NCBI GenBank assembly: GCA_964457585.1
Contig: CAYWFU010000018.1
Location: 1 to 46,345, forward strand
DNA length: 46,345 bases
Direction of reading: 5' to 3'
Origin: CAYWFU01 sp964457585
Lineage (GTDB): Bacteria > JACRDZ01
Shown in pieces: positions 15,896 to 25,922 of this stretch; within the stretch, counting starts at the first letter, position 1, and every line of letters starts with the position of its first letter. Below the pieces are notes generated by a model, which worked only from the letters and a program-made list of their open reading frames with translations, was not told the DNA's origin and did not search any database. Position numbers and translations under genes: made by a program.

Positions 15896-16339
15896 ATGTT
15901 CATGGGCGAATATCATTACACATTAGATGATAAAGGCAGAATTAGTATCCCTGCTAAATTTCGGCAGAATTTAGAAGTAAAACAGGAAAAACGTCTGGTG
16001 ATCACTCGAGGACTGGATAAATGTCTTTTTGTTTTTCCTGGTTTTGAGTGGCAGTCATGGGAAACAAAAATTAAATCTCTTCCTGTAACCCAATCCTTAG
16101 CGCGTTCTTTTGTTAGGATAATGTTAGCAGGAGCATCAGATGTTGAATTAAATAAGCAGGGCAGGGTGCTTTTACCTCAAAGTCTTAGAAATTATGCAGA
16201 AATAAATAAAGAAGTAGTTATCATTGGGATTTCCAGCAGAATGGAAATTTGGGATAAAACTCATTGGGAAACTTATGTTTCCAATTCAGAAAAAAGCTTT
16301 GAAGAAATATCGGAAAAATTGGTTGATTTTGGATTATGA
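15896..16339 (+). CDS. mraZ: Transcriptional regulator MraZ
   Basis: This is a 147-residue AbrB-like double-fold protein. It starts MFMGEYHYTLDDKGRISIPAKFR, the classic MraZ opening; the second SpoVT/AbrB-type half contains LNKQGRVLLPQSLRNYAEI. It is the first gene of the dcw cluster and in characterised bacteria represses it by binding phased boxes upstream. A matching array is present here. It is followed after 15 bp by rsmH. Normal length, no oddities. Confidence 0.96.
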   Translation: MFMGEYHYTLDDKGRISIPAKFRQNLEVKQEKRLVITRGLDKCLFVFPGFEWQSWETKIKSLPVTQSLARSFVRIMLAGASDVELNKQGRVLLPQSLRNYAEINKEVVIIGISSRMEIWDKTHWETYVSNSEKSFEEISEKLVDFGL

Positions 16340-16354
16340 GGGACTAATAAAATC

Positions 16355-17311
16355 ATGATTTCAAATTACCATGTTCCTATTTTTACGGAGGAAATTAATT
16401 CATTTTTAAATTTAAAAGAAGCGCATTTAAATAGTATTTATGTTGATGCTACTCTTGGTGATGGCGGGCATACATATGAAATTGCTTTGCATTTAAAGGA
16501 TAAAGGAAATGTAATAGCAATAGATAAAGATATTGAAGCGATAAATCGTGCATGCATGAGATTGAAAGATTTTAAAAATATAATTTATATTCATAATAAT
16601 TATGAAGAACTTGAGAAGATTTTAATTTCTCAGGGTATAAATAAAATAGATGGGATATTATTTGATCTGGGGGTTTCTTCATTTCAACTGGATTTATCAG
16701 GCAGAGGCTTTAGCTTTATACGCGATGAACCGCTGGACATGAGAATGAATAGCACTTCGCGTATTACTGCTTGTGAAATAGTTAATAGTTTCACTTCTGA
16801 TGAACTGGCAAGGATTTTATGGCAATTTGGAGAAGAAAGATGGAGTAGAAAAATTGCTGAGTGGATAGTAAAAGAAAGAATAAAAAAATCAATAGATACT
16901 ACCGCACAATTGGTTGAAATCATCAAAAAAGCTGTACCATACAAATATCATCCGCAACATCATCATGTTGCCACTAAAACATTTCAAGCTTTAAGGATTG
17001 CAGTTAACCAGGAATTGGTACATCTAAAAGATACTCTGGTAAAAGCAATAAAATTATTAAATACTGGCGGAAGAATAGCAGTTATCAGTTTTCATTCTCT
17101 TGAAGACAGGATAGTTAAAACAACTTTTCGTCAGTTAAGCGGACAATGCAGTTGTCCTCCTCATTTACCGGTATGTCAATGTAACATATTTAAAATTGTT
17201 AAAATTTTAACTTTAAAAGCACTTTCTCCCGCTGATAAGGAAATTGAACAAAATAAAAGAGCAAGAAGTGCTCATTTAAGGATAGCAGAAAAAGTTGAGG
17301 TTAATAAATGA
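16355..17311 (+). CDS. rsmH: 16S rRNA (cytosine-1402-N4)-methyltransferase RsmH (MraW)
   Basis: This is a 318-residue SAM-dependent methyltransferase that modifies C1402 in the ribosomal P site. Family marks: HVPIFTEEI start, DATLGDGGHTYEI SAM-binding loop, AIDKD, ILFDLGVSSFQLD, RGFSF...PLDMRM, HHHVATKTFQALRIAVNQEL and ISFHSLEDRIVK. It also has the Cys-rich CSCPPHLPVCQC segment common in this family. Its stop overlaps the ftsL start by four bases (ATGA), indicating translational coupling. Confidence 0.97.
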   Translation: MISNYHVPIFTEEINSFLNLKEAHLNSIYVDATLGDGGHTYEIALHLKDKGNVIAIDKDIEAINRACMRLKDFKNIIYIHNNYEELEKILISQGINKIDGILFDLGVSSFQLDLSGRGFSFIRDEPLDMRMNSTSRITACEIVNSFTSDELARILWQFGEERWSRKIAEWIVKERIKKSIDTTAQLVEIIKKAVPYKYHPQHHHVATKTFQALRIAVNQELVHLKDTLVKAIKLLNTGGRIAVISFHSLEDRIVKTTFRQLSGQCSCPPHLPVCQCNIFKIVKILTLKALSPADKEIEQNKRARSAHLRIAEKVEVNK

Positions 17312-17655
17312 AGCCAATTTATCAAAAAAAATTTATACAGACGTATTCTGGTGTGGAAAGAAGAGATGTTTCTCTTAAAGCAACCTTTTCGTATCTAATC
17401 TTAATTGTCGCTATTATGATTATAATTCTTTTTTATGTGTGGCAGAAAGTAACTGTTAACAGACTTGGGTTTGAAATAGGTGAATTAGAAAGGCAGGAAA
17501 GAGAACTTACAGAAAAAAATCAGGATATGAAATTAAAACGTGAAATGCTGCGTTCTTTAGACAGGATTGAAAGAGTTGCCAGAGAACGTCTGGGAATGAA
17601 GATACCTGATAAAGTTAAGCTTATACCTATTTCATCTATTAAGAATAGTGATTAA
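17308..17655 (+). CDS. ftsL: Cell division protein FtsL
   Basis: This is a 115-residue bitopic protein. A basic cytoplasmic start is followed by one membrane span (about residues 30-52) and a periplasmic coiled coil (about 55-85, with leucine and glutamate heptads). It ends in the conserved RVARERLGMKIPDKVKLIPI motif. Sequence conservation in FtsL is low, so the call rests on this topology, the ERLGM motif and position between rsmH and ftsI. It forms a complex with FtsB/FtsQ at the septum. Confidence 0.92.
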   Translation: MKPIYQKKFIQTYSGVERRDVSLKATFSYLILIVAIMIIILFYVWQKVTVNRLGFEIGELERQERELTEKNQDMKLKREMLRSLDRIERVARERLGMKIPDKVKLIPISSIKNSD

Positions 17656-17673
17656 ATTTTTTAGGAATATATT

Positions 17674-19593
17674 ATGAAAAAATTTCGAACTCGCATAAAA
17701 ATAATATTTAGTTTTATATTTGTGTTTTTTTTTATAATATTTTATAAATTAATATCTATACAGATTATTGATCATGTTGAGTCCCCATTAATAGAAACAA
17801 CTTTAGAACCAAAAAGAGGAAAAATATTAGATCGTAATTTTCAAGAGCTGGCAATTATGATAAATGCTGACTCGCTTTACAGTACAAAAGGTATATATAA
17901 TCCAAAAACAAGTGCCGGCCAGCTTTCAAAAATTCTTGGTACTAAATATTCAACTATTTATAAAAAATTAACCGCTGGCCGTGATTTTATGTGGATATCC
18001 AGAAAAATAACTTATGGACAGAGTAAAGCTATTGCCAAATTAAATAATCCTTATCTTGGATTTATTAAAGAATACAAAAGAATTTATCCGAATAAAGAAT
18101 TAGCAGCAAATATAATTGGTTTTACAGGTACAGATAATAATGGATTGGAAGGGATTGAATATGCTTATGATACAATTCTTAGCGGTAAACCGGGAATATT
18201 GTTAACTCAGAAAGATGCAAGAGGCAGAGTAATAATTTCTAAAAACCGCGGAGTTATACCTGTTATTAATGGCTCAGACATAGTATTGACAATAGATAAG
18301 GTTATTCAGCATATAGCCGAGCAGGAATTAAGAGAAGCATTTAAAGAGTATGGGTCAGGCGGAGGGTCTGCAATAGTTATGGATCCATATACTGGAGAAG
18401 TGCTGGCAATGGTGAACGTACCTTCTTATGACCCTAATGAGTTTAAAAAATATTTTAAAGATAATAAGCGTAATAGAGCACTTATAGATACTATTGAACC
18501 CGGCTCCACAATGAAAATATTTACAGCAGCAGCAGGAATAGAAGAGGGAGTTATAACACGGCAGGAAACATTAAATTGTGAAAAAAACAGCTTAGTAGTC
18601 GGGGGACATAGAGTAAAAGACAGTCATGAACACCTTAAGCTCACTTTTCAGGAAATAATAGAGAAGTCGAGTAATATTGGTGTTGTACGTGTAGCATTAA
18701 GATTGGGGAAAGAGCGCATATTTGATTATTTTTCAAAATTAGGATTTGGCAAAAAAACAGGAATAGATTTACCTGGTGAGAGTGAAGGGAAATTAATATC
18801 ACCCAGAAAATGGTCTGGGACTTCCATATCTGCAATTCCAATTGGGCAGGAAATAGGCGTTACAGCGATACAGCTTGCTCGAGCGATTTCAATTATAGCA
18901 AATGGCGGTCATGAAATAAAACCATATATAATAAAAGAAATCAGAAGCCCTGAAGGTAAAATTAAAAGACTGTCCAAACCGCAGATTGGGAATAAAATAA
19001 TATCTGATAATACTATAAAAGAAATGCACACTATTCTTGAAAGCGTAGTAGAAGCAGGTACAGGGAAAAGAAGCAAAACAGAAGATTATACAATCGCAGC
19101 CAAAACAGGTACTGCGCAGAAATTTGTACGCGGCAAGGGCGGCTATGCTTCAGGGGAAACAGTTGTAACTTTTGTAGGTTATGCGCCTGTTACAAAACCA
19201 AAGATTTGTATTGTACTGGTATTGGAAAGCCGTGAAAGTTCCGGCTGGGCAGAAGGAATTCTTGGACCGGTATTTAAGAATGTTGCTCAGCGCAGTCTGC
19301 ACTATTTGAATGTTTTTCCCGATAAAAATATTATAAATAATAAACCTGTTCCAGAAATAATTTCAGTGTCTGATGAGGTTGCTCAAAAAGCAAATGAACT
19401 TCGAGATAATTATAAGAATAAAGTTATGCCGTCAGTTTTAGGAATGAGTATAAGAAAAACTATTAATATATTGAATGCTTTTGAAATGGAAGTTAAAGTT
19501 ATAGGAAATGGAGTTGCAATAAAACAGGTGCCGTCTCCAGGCATTGGAGTAGATAAAGGGACTACCTGTATTATATATTTTGCTAAAAGATAA
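17674..19593 (+). CDS. ftsI: Septal peptidoglycan transpeptidase FtsI (PBP2B/PBP3 class) with a C-terminal PASTA domain
   Basis: This is a 639-residue class B penicillin-binding protein. One N-terminal membrane span (about residues 8-27) precedes the PBP dimer domain (about 45-190) and the transpeptidase domain. Catalytic motifs are S278-T-M-K281, S332-S-N334 and K477-T-G. A single PASTA domain (about 582-638) closes the protein (VMPSVLGMSIRKTINIL... to the end). It cross-links septal peptidoglycan with FtsW as partner glycosyltransferase. A PASTA tail is usual in Gram-positive PBP2x and SpoVD, and less common in diderm FtsI. murE, which usually comes next, is absent; murF follows after 36 bp. 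Confidence 0.96.
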   Translation: MKKFRTRIKIIFSFIFVFFFIIFYKLISIQIIDHVESPLIETTLEPKRGKILDRNFQELAIMINADSLYSTKGIYNPKTSAGQLSKILGTKYSTIYKKLTAGRDFMWISRKITYGQSKAIAKLNNPYLGFIKEYKRIYPNKELAANIIGFTGTDNNGLEGIEYAYDTILSGKPGILLTQKDARGRVIISKNRGVIPVINGSDIVLTIDKVIQHIAEQELREAFKEYGSGGGSAIVMDPYTGEVLAMVNVPSYDPNEFKKYFKDNKRNRALIDTIEPGSTMKIFTAAAGIEEGVITRQETLNCEKNSLVVGGHRVKDSHEHLKLTFQEIIEKSSNIGVVRVALRLGKERIFDYFSKLGFGKKTGIDLPGESEGKLISPRKWSGTSISAIPIGQEIGVTAIQLARAISIIANGGHEIKPYIIKEIRSPEGKIKRLSKPQIGNKIISDNTIKEMHTILESVVEAGTGKRSKTEDYTIAAKTGTAQKFVRGKGGYASGETVVTFVGYAPVTKPKICIVLVLESRESSGWAEGILGPVFKNVAQRSLHYLNVFPDKNIINNKPVPEIISVSDEVAQKANELRDNYKNKVMPSVLGMSIRKTINILNAFEMEVKVIGNGVAIKQVPSPGIGVDKGTTCIIYFAKR

Positions 19594-19629
19594 TATTTAT
19601 GACCCCTCTGGGCATAGGAGCAAATAAAA

Positions 19630-21054
19630 ATGAATTCGTTTTCTCTGGAATGGATAAAAAATGTATTAAATAACAAAGCTTTATACTATGGTAAAAATAC
19701 TGACATTCAAATTAATAGTATTTCGACTGATAGCCGTACTATTAAAAAAAATGATATTTTTGTTGCACTGAATGGAGAAAATTTTAATGGGCATGATTTT
19801 ATTGAAGATGCTATTAAAAAAGGTGCATGCGGTGCAGTAATAAATAAAACAGAAAAAAACATTGAAGCAATAAAAAAGAAAATTAAGGAAAATACAGTTG
19901 ATTTTTTTCTGTTTGAAACGAATGATACATTATATGTACTGCAGGAAATAGCCAGATTTTATAGACAGAACTTATCAATAAAGATTATAGGCATAACTGG
20001 AAGCAATGGAAAAACAACTACAAAGGATATGACACATGCTGTGCTTTCAACTGCTTATAGAACCTATAAATCTGAGGCGAATTTTAATAATGAAATAGGA
20101 GTGCCTCATGCAATATTAAATCTTGGATATTCCTATGAAGCTGCAGTTCTGGAATTTGGAATGACACACAAAGGCGATATTAGACGTCTTGTTGAGATAG
20201 CATCGCCGCAGATCCGAATATTGACCAATATTGGTCCAGCTCATTTACAGAATTTTTCTTCAATTAATGATATAGCTGAAGCTAAAGCGGAAATATTTGA
20301 ATTGTCGCATCCTGAAGATATGGCAGTAATTAATATTGATGATGAACTGATTAAACAAGTTGAGAGAAAATTCAACGGCAGAAAAATCACTTATGGATTA
20401 AATTCAAAAGCAGAAGTGAAAGCTGAGGATATAAATAACAATACTTTTACATTAAAAATTTACGATAAATTTGTTGCGAAAATTTCTTTGCCTATATTGG
20501 GGATTCATAATATTTATAATGCTCTTTCTGCTATTTCTGCAGGGATATTAATGGAAATATCTTATGATAAAATAGTTAATGGAATTACATCTTTCAGTCC
20601 TCCTTCCGGTAGAATGGAATTGCTGAAATTTAATGGATTGTGGGTTATAAATGATGCTTATAATGCTAATCCAATATCAATGAAAAGAGCACTTGAAACT
20701 TTTCATGAAATTTTTTCTGACAGGCAAAAGATACTAATTTTAGGTGATATGCTTGAATTGGGTGAAGAAGGGATTTTTTTCCATAAAGAAATCGGGAAAC
20801 AAATAGCACAAATGAAAGTGAATTATTTATTTACTTTTGGAAAATTAGCAAATTATATTGCAAGAAGTGCAGTTGAAAATGGGATTCCGCAAAAACAGGT
20901 TTTTCAAGACCTATCTGCTGAAGAAATTGCTGAAAAGATATCAAAAAAATTTTCAGGTAAGGATGTGGTATTAATAAAAGGTTCAAGAGCAATGGGAATG
21001 GAAAAAGTGATAGATTGTTTAAGAAGAAATTATATAAATGCTGAAAAATTTTAA
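19630..21054 (+). CDS. murF: UDP-MurNAc-tripeptide--D-Ala-D-Ala ligase MurF
   Basis: This is a 474-residue Mur ligase that adds D-Ala-D-Ala to UDP-MurNAc-tripeptide using ATP. The N-terminal UDP-binding domain contains ISTDSRTIKKNDIFVALNG. The central domain has the P-loop ITGSNGKTTTKDM and EANFNNEIGVPHAIL. The C-terminal domain has INDAYNANPISMKRALET, typical of MurF rather than MurE or MurD. Length is standard. The next gene, mraY, is separated by a 123-bp gap with an inverted repeat. Confidence 0.96.
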   Translation: MNSFSLEWIKNVLNNKALYYGKNTDIQINSISTDSRTIKKNDIFVALNGENFNGHDFIEDAIKKGACGAVINKTEKNIEAIKKKIKENTVDFFLFETNDTLYVLQEIARFYRQNLSIKIIGITGSNGKTTTKDMTHAVLSTAYRTYKSEANFNNEIGVPHAILNLGYSYEAAVLEFGMTHKGDIRRLVEIASPQIRILTNIGPAHLQNFSSINDIAEAKAEIFELSHPEDMAVINIDDELIKQVERKFNGRKITYGLNSKAEVKAEDINNNTFTLKIYDKFVAKISLPILGIHNIYNALSAISAGILMEISYDKIVNGITSFSPPSGRMELLKFNGLWVINDAYNANPISMKRALETFHEIFSDRQKILILGDMLELGEEGIFFHKEIGKQIAQMKVNYLFTFGKLANYIARSAVENGIPQKQVFQDLSAEEIAEKISKKFSGKDVVLIKGSRAMGMEKVIDCLRRNYINAEKF

Positions 21055-21068
21055 AAAATATTTTCGGG

Positions 21069-21151
21069 AAAGATCAATTGACAGGATTAACAGGATTTAC
21101 AAAATAATTAATAATTTATTTATTTTTATCCTGTTAATCCTGTCAATCTTT
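21069..21151. repeat. Inverted repeat between murF and mraY
   Basis: An 83-bp foldback with arms TTGACAGGATTAACAGGAT and ATCCTGTTAATCCTGTCAA, extended by AAAGAT/ATCTTT at the base. It has no coding capacity. The arm type is widespread in unrelated bacteria as an intergenic palindrome. It interrupts an otherwise compact operon and could attenuate or stabilise the transcript. Confidence 0.8.
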
Positions 21152-21177
21152 GCTTGAATATATTTTCGGAGCAAAAC

Positions 21178-22320
21178 ATGTTTTATTATATTTATTATTT
21201 CTTTCATGATCAAATATCGTACTTGCGACTCTTTCGTTATATTACTGTAAGAGCAGTATTTGGTGCTATTACAGCATTTTTAATAAGTATAATATTCGGA
21301 CCTTATGTAATAAATAAATTACGGGAGCTAAAAGTCGGACAAACTGTCCGCGAGGATGGGCCTGAAACACATAAAGGAAAATCAGGGACTCCTACAATGG
21401 GTGGTATTTTAATTTTAATTAGTATTTTAATTCCGACTATTTTCTGGAGTAATTTGAATAATCCACTTGTAAGACTGGCTTTATTAACAACAATCTGGCT
21501 GGGAATAATCGGTTTTATTGATGATTATTTAAAACTGACACATAAGGATCCTGAAGGTTTGAAAGGAAGATATAAATTATTAGGTCAAATAATTTTAGGA
21601 GTTTTTATAGGGACTTATCTTTTTATTAATCCGCAACCTATGGCAGAGCTGTGGCGCTATGATTTTACAGGTTCAGAATATGTAAATTATTTAAATGGAA
21701 AATATGCGACAAAAGTTGCGATCCCCTTCTTTAAAAATGTTTTATTAGATATGGGATGGCTTTATATCCCATTTGTAGTTCTGATTATTGTTGCTTCTTC
21801 CAATGCTGTAAATTTAACTGATGGTTTGGATGGACTTGCTATCGGAGCCACAATTTTTTGTATGTTGGCATATACAATTATTACTTATGTTGTGGGTAAC
21901 TGGAAATTCAGTCAATATTTAAATTTGATATATGTAGAGGGAAGCGGTGAATTAACAGTTTATTGTTCAAGCCTTATTGGGGCATCACTTGGATTTTTAT
22001 GGTTTAATAGTTATCCAGCACAAATGTTTATGGGAGATACAGGTTCTCTTGCTTTAGGAGGAGTTATAGGATTAATTGCTATAATCACAAAAAAAGAATT
22101 ATTGCTTTTAATTGTTGGAGGAGTGTTTGTTGTAGAAGCATTATCAGTTATTATTCAAGTTTTATTTTTTAAATGGAAAGGGAAAAGAGTTTTTTTAATG
22201 TCTCCGCTTCATCATCATTTTGAAATCAAGGGATTATCAGAACCGAAAATTATTGTCCGGTTCTGGATATTATCAATAATTTTTACTTTGATTAGTCTGA
22301 TAACATTGAAGATACAATAA
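21178..22320 (+). CDS. mraY: Phospho-N-acetylmuramoyl-pentapeptide transferase MraY
   Basis: This 380-residue polytopic membrane enzyme transfers phospho-MurNAc-pentapeptide to undecaprenyl phosphate, making lipid I. The start at 21178 is preferred because GGAG lies seven bases upstream; a TTG at 21154 would add eight residues. Family marks: GKSGTPTMGGILIL, GFIDDYLK, NAVNLTDGLDGLAIG, FMGDTGSLALGG and the HHHFE motif in MSPLHHHFEIKG. About ten membrane spans. murD, normally the next gene, is missing; ftsW follows after 9 bp. Confidence 0.97.
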   Translation: MFYYIYYFFHDQISYLRLFRYITVRAVFGAITAFLISIIFGPYVINKLRELKVGQTVREDGPETHKGKSGTPTMGGILILISILIPTIFWSNLNNPLVRLALLTTIWLGIIGFIDDYLKLTHKDPEGLKGRYKLLGQIILGVFIGTYLFINPQPMAELWRYDFTGSEYVNYLNGKYATKVAIPFFKNVLLDMGWLYIPFVVLIIVASSNAVNLTDGLDGLAIGATIFCMLAYTIITYVVGNWKFSQYLNLIYVEGSGELTVYCSSLIGASLGFLWFNSYPAQMFMGDTGSLALGGVIGLIAIITKKELLLLIVGGVFVVEALSVIIQVLFFKWKGKRVFLMSPLHHHFEIKGLSEPKIIVRFWILSIIFTLISLITLKIQ

Positions 22321-22329
22321 GGAGCAATT

Positions 22330-23418
22330 ATGTATTCTGATAATATTGAATATCGTGATAATGTTTTATTGTCAGTAGTAGTTACTATTACTTTTTTGGG
22401 TATAGTGATGATTTATAGTTCCAGTTCTATTCTGGCTGGAAGATTATACGATACGACATATACTTTTTTGCTCAAACAAAGTTTAGGAGGGATTATTGGC
22501 GGTATAGCAGGATATTTAGTATTCAAATATGTAAATATTTATGACCTGCAGAATCGGATGATTTCAACAGGATTATTATTACTAAGTATATTTCTTTTAG
22601 TTCTTGTCCTGATTATTGGTAAGAAAGTTAATGGAGCTAAGCGATGGATTGATTTATATTTCGTAATGCTGCAACCATCAGAAATTGCAAAACTATCCTT
22701 AGTAATTTATGTCGCTGATTTCTTATCGCGTAAACAAAAAGAGATTAATGATGGTATTCGTGGATTACTACCATTACTATGTATTATTGGGTTAGAACTT
22801 TTTCTTCTTAGACTTGAACCTGATTATGGCAGAATGATCATTTTAGCCATGATAATTTGTATAATGTTTATAGCCGGTGGAATGAGTTTGAAGTATATAT
22901 TTTCAATTTTACCTGTTGCAGGAAGTGTAATTGGTTATTTATTAATGAAAGATCCTATCAGAGTAAAAAGAATATTGGATTTTTGGTTTGGAAATATTCC
23001 TTATCAATTAAAGGAAGCATTGCGAGCTTTGAATTTTGGAGGTTATCTTGGAGTAGGGCTTGGAAACAGCAGGCAGAAATTTTATTATCTGCCTGAAGCG
23101 CATAGTGATTTCATTTTTGCTATTATAGGGGAAGAACTTGGTATTATTGGGACAAGTATAATAGTATTGCTCTTTCTCATTATTGTATGGCGTGGAGTCA
23201 AAATAGCAATCAGAGCAAATAATTTATATCTGGGATTACTTGCAACAGGAATAGTTAGCATGATTGGGCTGGAAGCAATCATAAATATATGTGTAGTAAT
23301 GGGTATACTTCCAACAAAAGGAACAACATTACCTTTTATTAGTTATGGAGGATCATCAATTGTAGTTAATCTGATAGCAATTGGTTTGCTTTTGAATATT
23401 TCAAAGAATACTGGATAA
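22330..23418 (+). CDS. ftsW: Peptidoglycan glycosyltransferase FtsW
   Basis: This is a 362-residue SEDS-family polymerase with about ten membrane spans that polymerises lipid II at the septum together with FtsI. Family marks: MIYSSSSILA near the start, KKVNGAKRWIDL, LQPSEIAKL, LEPDYG, the ARG-less loop GGYLGVGLGNSRQKFYYLPEAHSDFIFAIIGEELG, and TKGTTLPFISYGGSS. The last two are highly characteristic, and the position between mraY and murG favours FtsW over RodA. Confidence 0.95.
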   Translation: MYSDNIEYRDNVLLSVVVTITFLGIVMIYSSSSILAGRLYDTTYTFLLKQSLGGIIGGIAGYLVFKYVNIYDLQNRMISTGLLLLSIFLLVLVLIIGKKVNGAKRWIDLYFVMLQPSEIAKLSLVIYVADFLSRKQKEINDGIRGLLPLLCIIGLELFLLRLEPDYGRMIILAMIICIMFIAGGMSLKYIFSILPVAGSVIGYLLMKDPIRVKRILDFWFGNIPYQLKEALRALNFGGYLGVGLGNSRQKFYYLPEAHSDFIFAIIGEELGIIGTSIIVLLFLIIVWRGVKIAIRANNLYLGLLATGIVSMIGLEAIINICVVMGILPTKGTTLPFISYGGSSIVVNLIAIGLLLNISKNTG

Positions 23419-23429
23419 GGAATTTATAT

Positions 23430-24530
23430 ATGCGAATAATGATAGTATGCGGCGGGACAGGTGGACATATTTATCCATGTATTGCTATAGCTAGAAAAAT
23501 AAAACAAAAGGAATATGTAAAAGATATCGTTTTTATTGGTAGAAAAAAAAGTCTGGAAGAACAGATTTTTTTAAAAGAGGGATTAAGATATAGAACAATT
23601 ATTATAAGTGGAATGCCGCGTGTATTTTCGTTAAAATGGATCACTTTTATTTTTAAAATGATATTAGGTTTTATTCAATCACTTTTAATTATAAAAAAAG
23701 AAAAACCTGATATTATCATTGGTGCCGGAGCTTATATTACAGTACCGGTAATGCTTGCTGGTAAAGTATTCAGGGCTCCAGAATTACTGCTTGAACAGAA
23801 TGTTTATCCCGGGTTAGCAGTTAGAATATTATCAAGAGTGGTTGATATAATAGCAATATCGTTTCAAGAAACAAGTAAATATTTACAAGAAAAAAAATGT
23901 ATACATACAGGTAATCCTGTACGTCCGGAAGTTTTTGCCAGAACAAGAGAGGATGCATTAAAAGCATTAAATCTTGATATAAATAAAAAGACGATATTAA
24001 TTTTTGGCGGAAGCCTTGGAGCGCATAAAATCAATATGGCTTGTATTGAAATGGCAGGATGGCTTGAATCTATACAGGATATAATTCAGCTTATTGTAAT
24101 AACCGGAGATAAAGATTTTAAAAATGTAAGCGAATGTTATGGCAAGACAAATATTAAGACAGTCATTGCCCCTTTTATTTTTAATATGGAAGATGCTTTA
24201 GCCTGCGCTTCAATTGCAGTTTCACGCGCTGGGGCAAGCACTATAGCTGAACTAACGATAAAAGGCATCCCGGCTATTCTTATTCCATATCCGTATGCAA
24301 CAGGTGATCATCAGCTGAAAAATGCACAGTGTCTTGTGAAGGAAGGTGCAGCATATATAATTCCGGATAAAGATCTGGAAGGTGAAATTCTAAAAAATAC
24401 ATTAAATGAAATTTTATTTAATGATGATAAATTGGAATCAATGTGTAAAGCAAGCAAAAAGCTTGGATCACCCGATGCTGTTGATAAAATTCTTAAAATT
24501 ATAGAAAAGATGGGAAATTTGAAATGTTAA
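23430..24530 (+). CDS. murG: UDP-GlcNAc--lipid I GlcNAc transferase MurG
   Basis: This is a 366-residue GT28 glycosyltransferase that converts lipid I to lipid II on the cytoplasmic face. The N-terminal domain has CGGTGGHIYPCIAIA and IIGAGAYITVPVMLAG. The C-terminal domain has FGGSLGAHKIN, SRAGASTIAELTIKGIPAILIPYPYA and DHQLKNAQ, the UDP-GlcNAc binding region. Its last 7 bases overlap the start of murC, implying coupled translation. Confidence 0.96.
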   Translation: MRIMIVCGGTGGHIYPCIAIARKIKQKEYVKDIVFIGRKKSLEEQIFLKEGLRYRTIIISGMPRVFSLKWITFIFKMILGFIQSLLIIKKEKPDIIIGAGAYITVPVMLAGKVFRAPELLLEQNVYPGLAVRILSRVVDIIAISFQETSKYLQEKKCIHTGNPVRPEVFARTREDALKALNLDINKKTILIFGGSLGAHKINMACIEMAGWLESIQDIIQLIVITGDKDFKNVSECYGKTNIKTVIAPFIFNMEDALACASIAVSRAGASTIAELTIKGIPAILIPYPYATGDHQLKNAQCLVKEGAAYIIPDKDLEGEILKNTLNEILFNDDKLESMCKASKKLGSPDAVDKILKIIEKMGNLKC

Positions 24531-25906
24531 AAAAAGTTAAACAAATACATTTTGTCGGAATCGGCGGTTCAGGGATGAGTGGTATTGCAGAAGTATTGTT
24601 AAATCAAAATTATCGCATTACAGGATCTGATTTAAAAAAAACAAATATCACCAGCCGTCTTGAAAATATGGGAGCTAATATTATTTTTGAACATAAACGC
24701 GAGAATGTAATTGGTGCAGATGTTGTAGTTGTTTCAACCGCAGTTAAAGATGATAATCCGGAAATACAAGAAGCTCGTGAGAAAAAAATACCGATAATTC
24801 CGCGTGCAGAAATGCTGGCAGAAATAATGCGCATGAAATATGCTGTTACTATTGCAGGCTCACATGGCAAAACAACGACTACATCATTAATTGCATCTAT
24901 TTTAGCGTATGCAGGTATGGACCCATTAATGGTAAACGGAGGTATTTTAAACAGCCTTAATAGCAGTATCAGAATGGGCAAAGGGGAGCTGGTTGTTGCA
25001 GAAGCTGATGAAAGCGATGGCTCATTTCTGCTTTTAAGTCCAACATTAACTGTTGTAACAAATATAGATAGGGAACATCTTGATTTTTATAAAACGATGG
25101 ATGCCTTGCGTGACGCATATATTAAATTTGTGAATAAAATCCCTTTTTATGGCAGTGCTGTTTTATGTCTTGATGATGAGAATGTGCAGATTATTATTCC
25201 AAAGATAAAAAAGAAATACATCACTTATGGATTAAAAACGCAGGCTGATATTAAAGCAGCAAATATTAAACTCAACTGGATAAAATCAGAATATGAAATA
25301 ATAGCATTTGGAAAAAATATGGGAAAAGTTGAACTTAATGTGCCTGGTATTCATAATGTATGCAATTCCCTGGCTGCTTTTGGTATAGGACTGGAATTAG
25401 AAATCGATCCAGAAATTATAAAAAAAGGTTTGAAAGATTTTACAGGTGTTCGCAGAAGATTTCAAATTAAAGGTGAGATTGAAGGGATAATTGTAATAGA
25501 TGATTATGGTCATCATCCAACTGAAATCCATGCGACATTAAATGCGGCAAGAGTTGGATTCGAGCATAGATTAATAGTAATTTTTCAACCGCATCGATAT
25601 TCAAGAACACAACTGCTGGAAGAAGAATTCTGCAGGTCTTTTTATCAGTCAGATATACTTGTTATAACAGATATTTATGCTGCTGGTGAAGCTCCTCTGG
25701 AAAATATATCAGCTAAAAAAATTGCTGAAGGTGCTCAAAAATATGGGCATAAAAATGTAATTTATGTACCTGAACGAACAAAAATTGTCAGTGCAATTCT
25801 TCCCATACTTAAAAAAGGAGATCTTGTTTTAACACTCGGTGCGGGAGATATAACCTATGTATCGGATGAACTTGTTGATGCTTTAAAAAAAAGAAATAAG
25901 GAGTAA
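24524..25906 (+). CDS. murC: UDP-N-acetylmuramate--L-alanine ligase MurC
   Basis: This is a 460-residue Mur ligase adding L-Ala to UDP-MurNAc. The Rossmann-like N-terminus is HFVGIGGSGMSGIAEVL, the P-loop is IAGSHGKTTTTSLIA, followed by EADESDGSFLLL and NIDREHLDFY. The C-terminal part has GVRRRFQIKG, DDYGHHPTEI and FQPHRYSRT. All are specific to MurC. It overlaps murG by 7 bases and is followed by murB after 16 bp. Confidence 0.97.
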   Translation: MLKKVKQIHFVGIGGSGMSGIAEVLLNQNYRITGSDLKKTNITSRLENMGANIIFEHKRENVIGADVVVVSTAVKDDNPEIQEAREKKIPIIPRAEMLAEIMRMKYAVTIAGSHGKTTTTSLIASILAYAGMDPLMVNGGILNSLNSSIRMGKGELVVAEADESDGSFLLLSPTLTVVTNIDREHLDFYKTMDALRDAYIKFVNKIPFYGSAVLCLDDENVQIIIPKIKKKYITYGLKTQADIKAANIKLNWIKSEYEIIAFGKNMGKVELNVPGIHNVCNSLAAFGIGLELEIDPEIIKKGLKDFTGVRRRFQIKGEIEGIIVIDDYGHHPTEIHATLNAARVGFEHRLIVIFQPHRYSRTQLLEEEFCRSFYQSDILVITDIYAAGEAPLENISAKKIAEGAQKYGHKNVIYVPERTKIVSAILPILKKGDLVLTLGAGDITYVSDELVDALKKRNKE

Positions 25907-25922
25907 GCATTAAAATACAATT

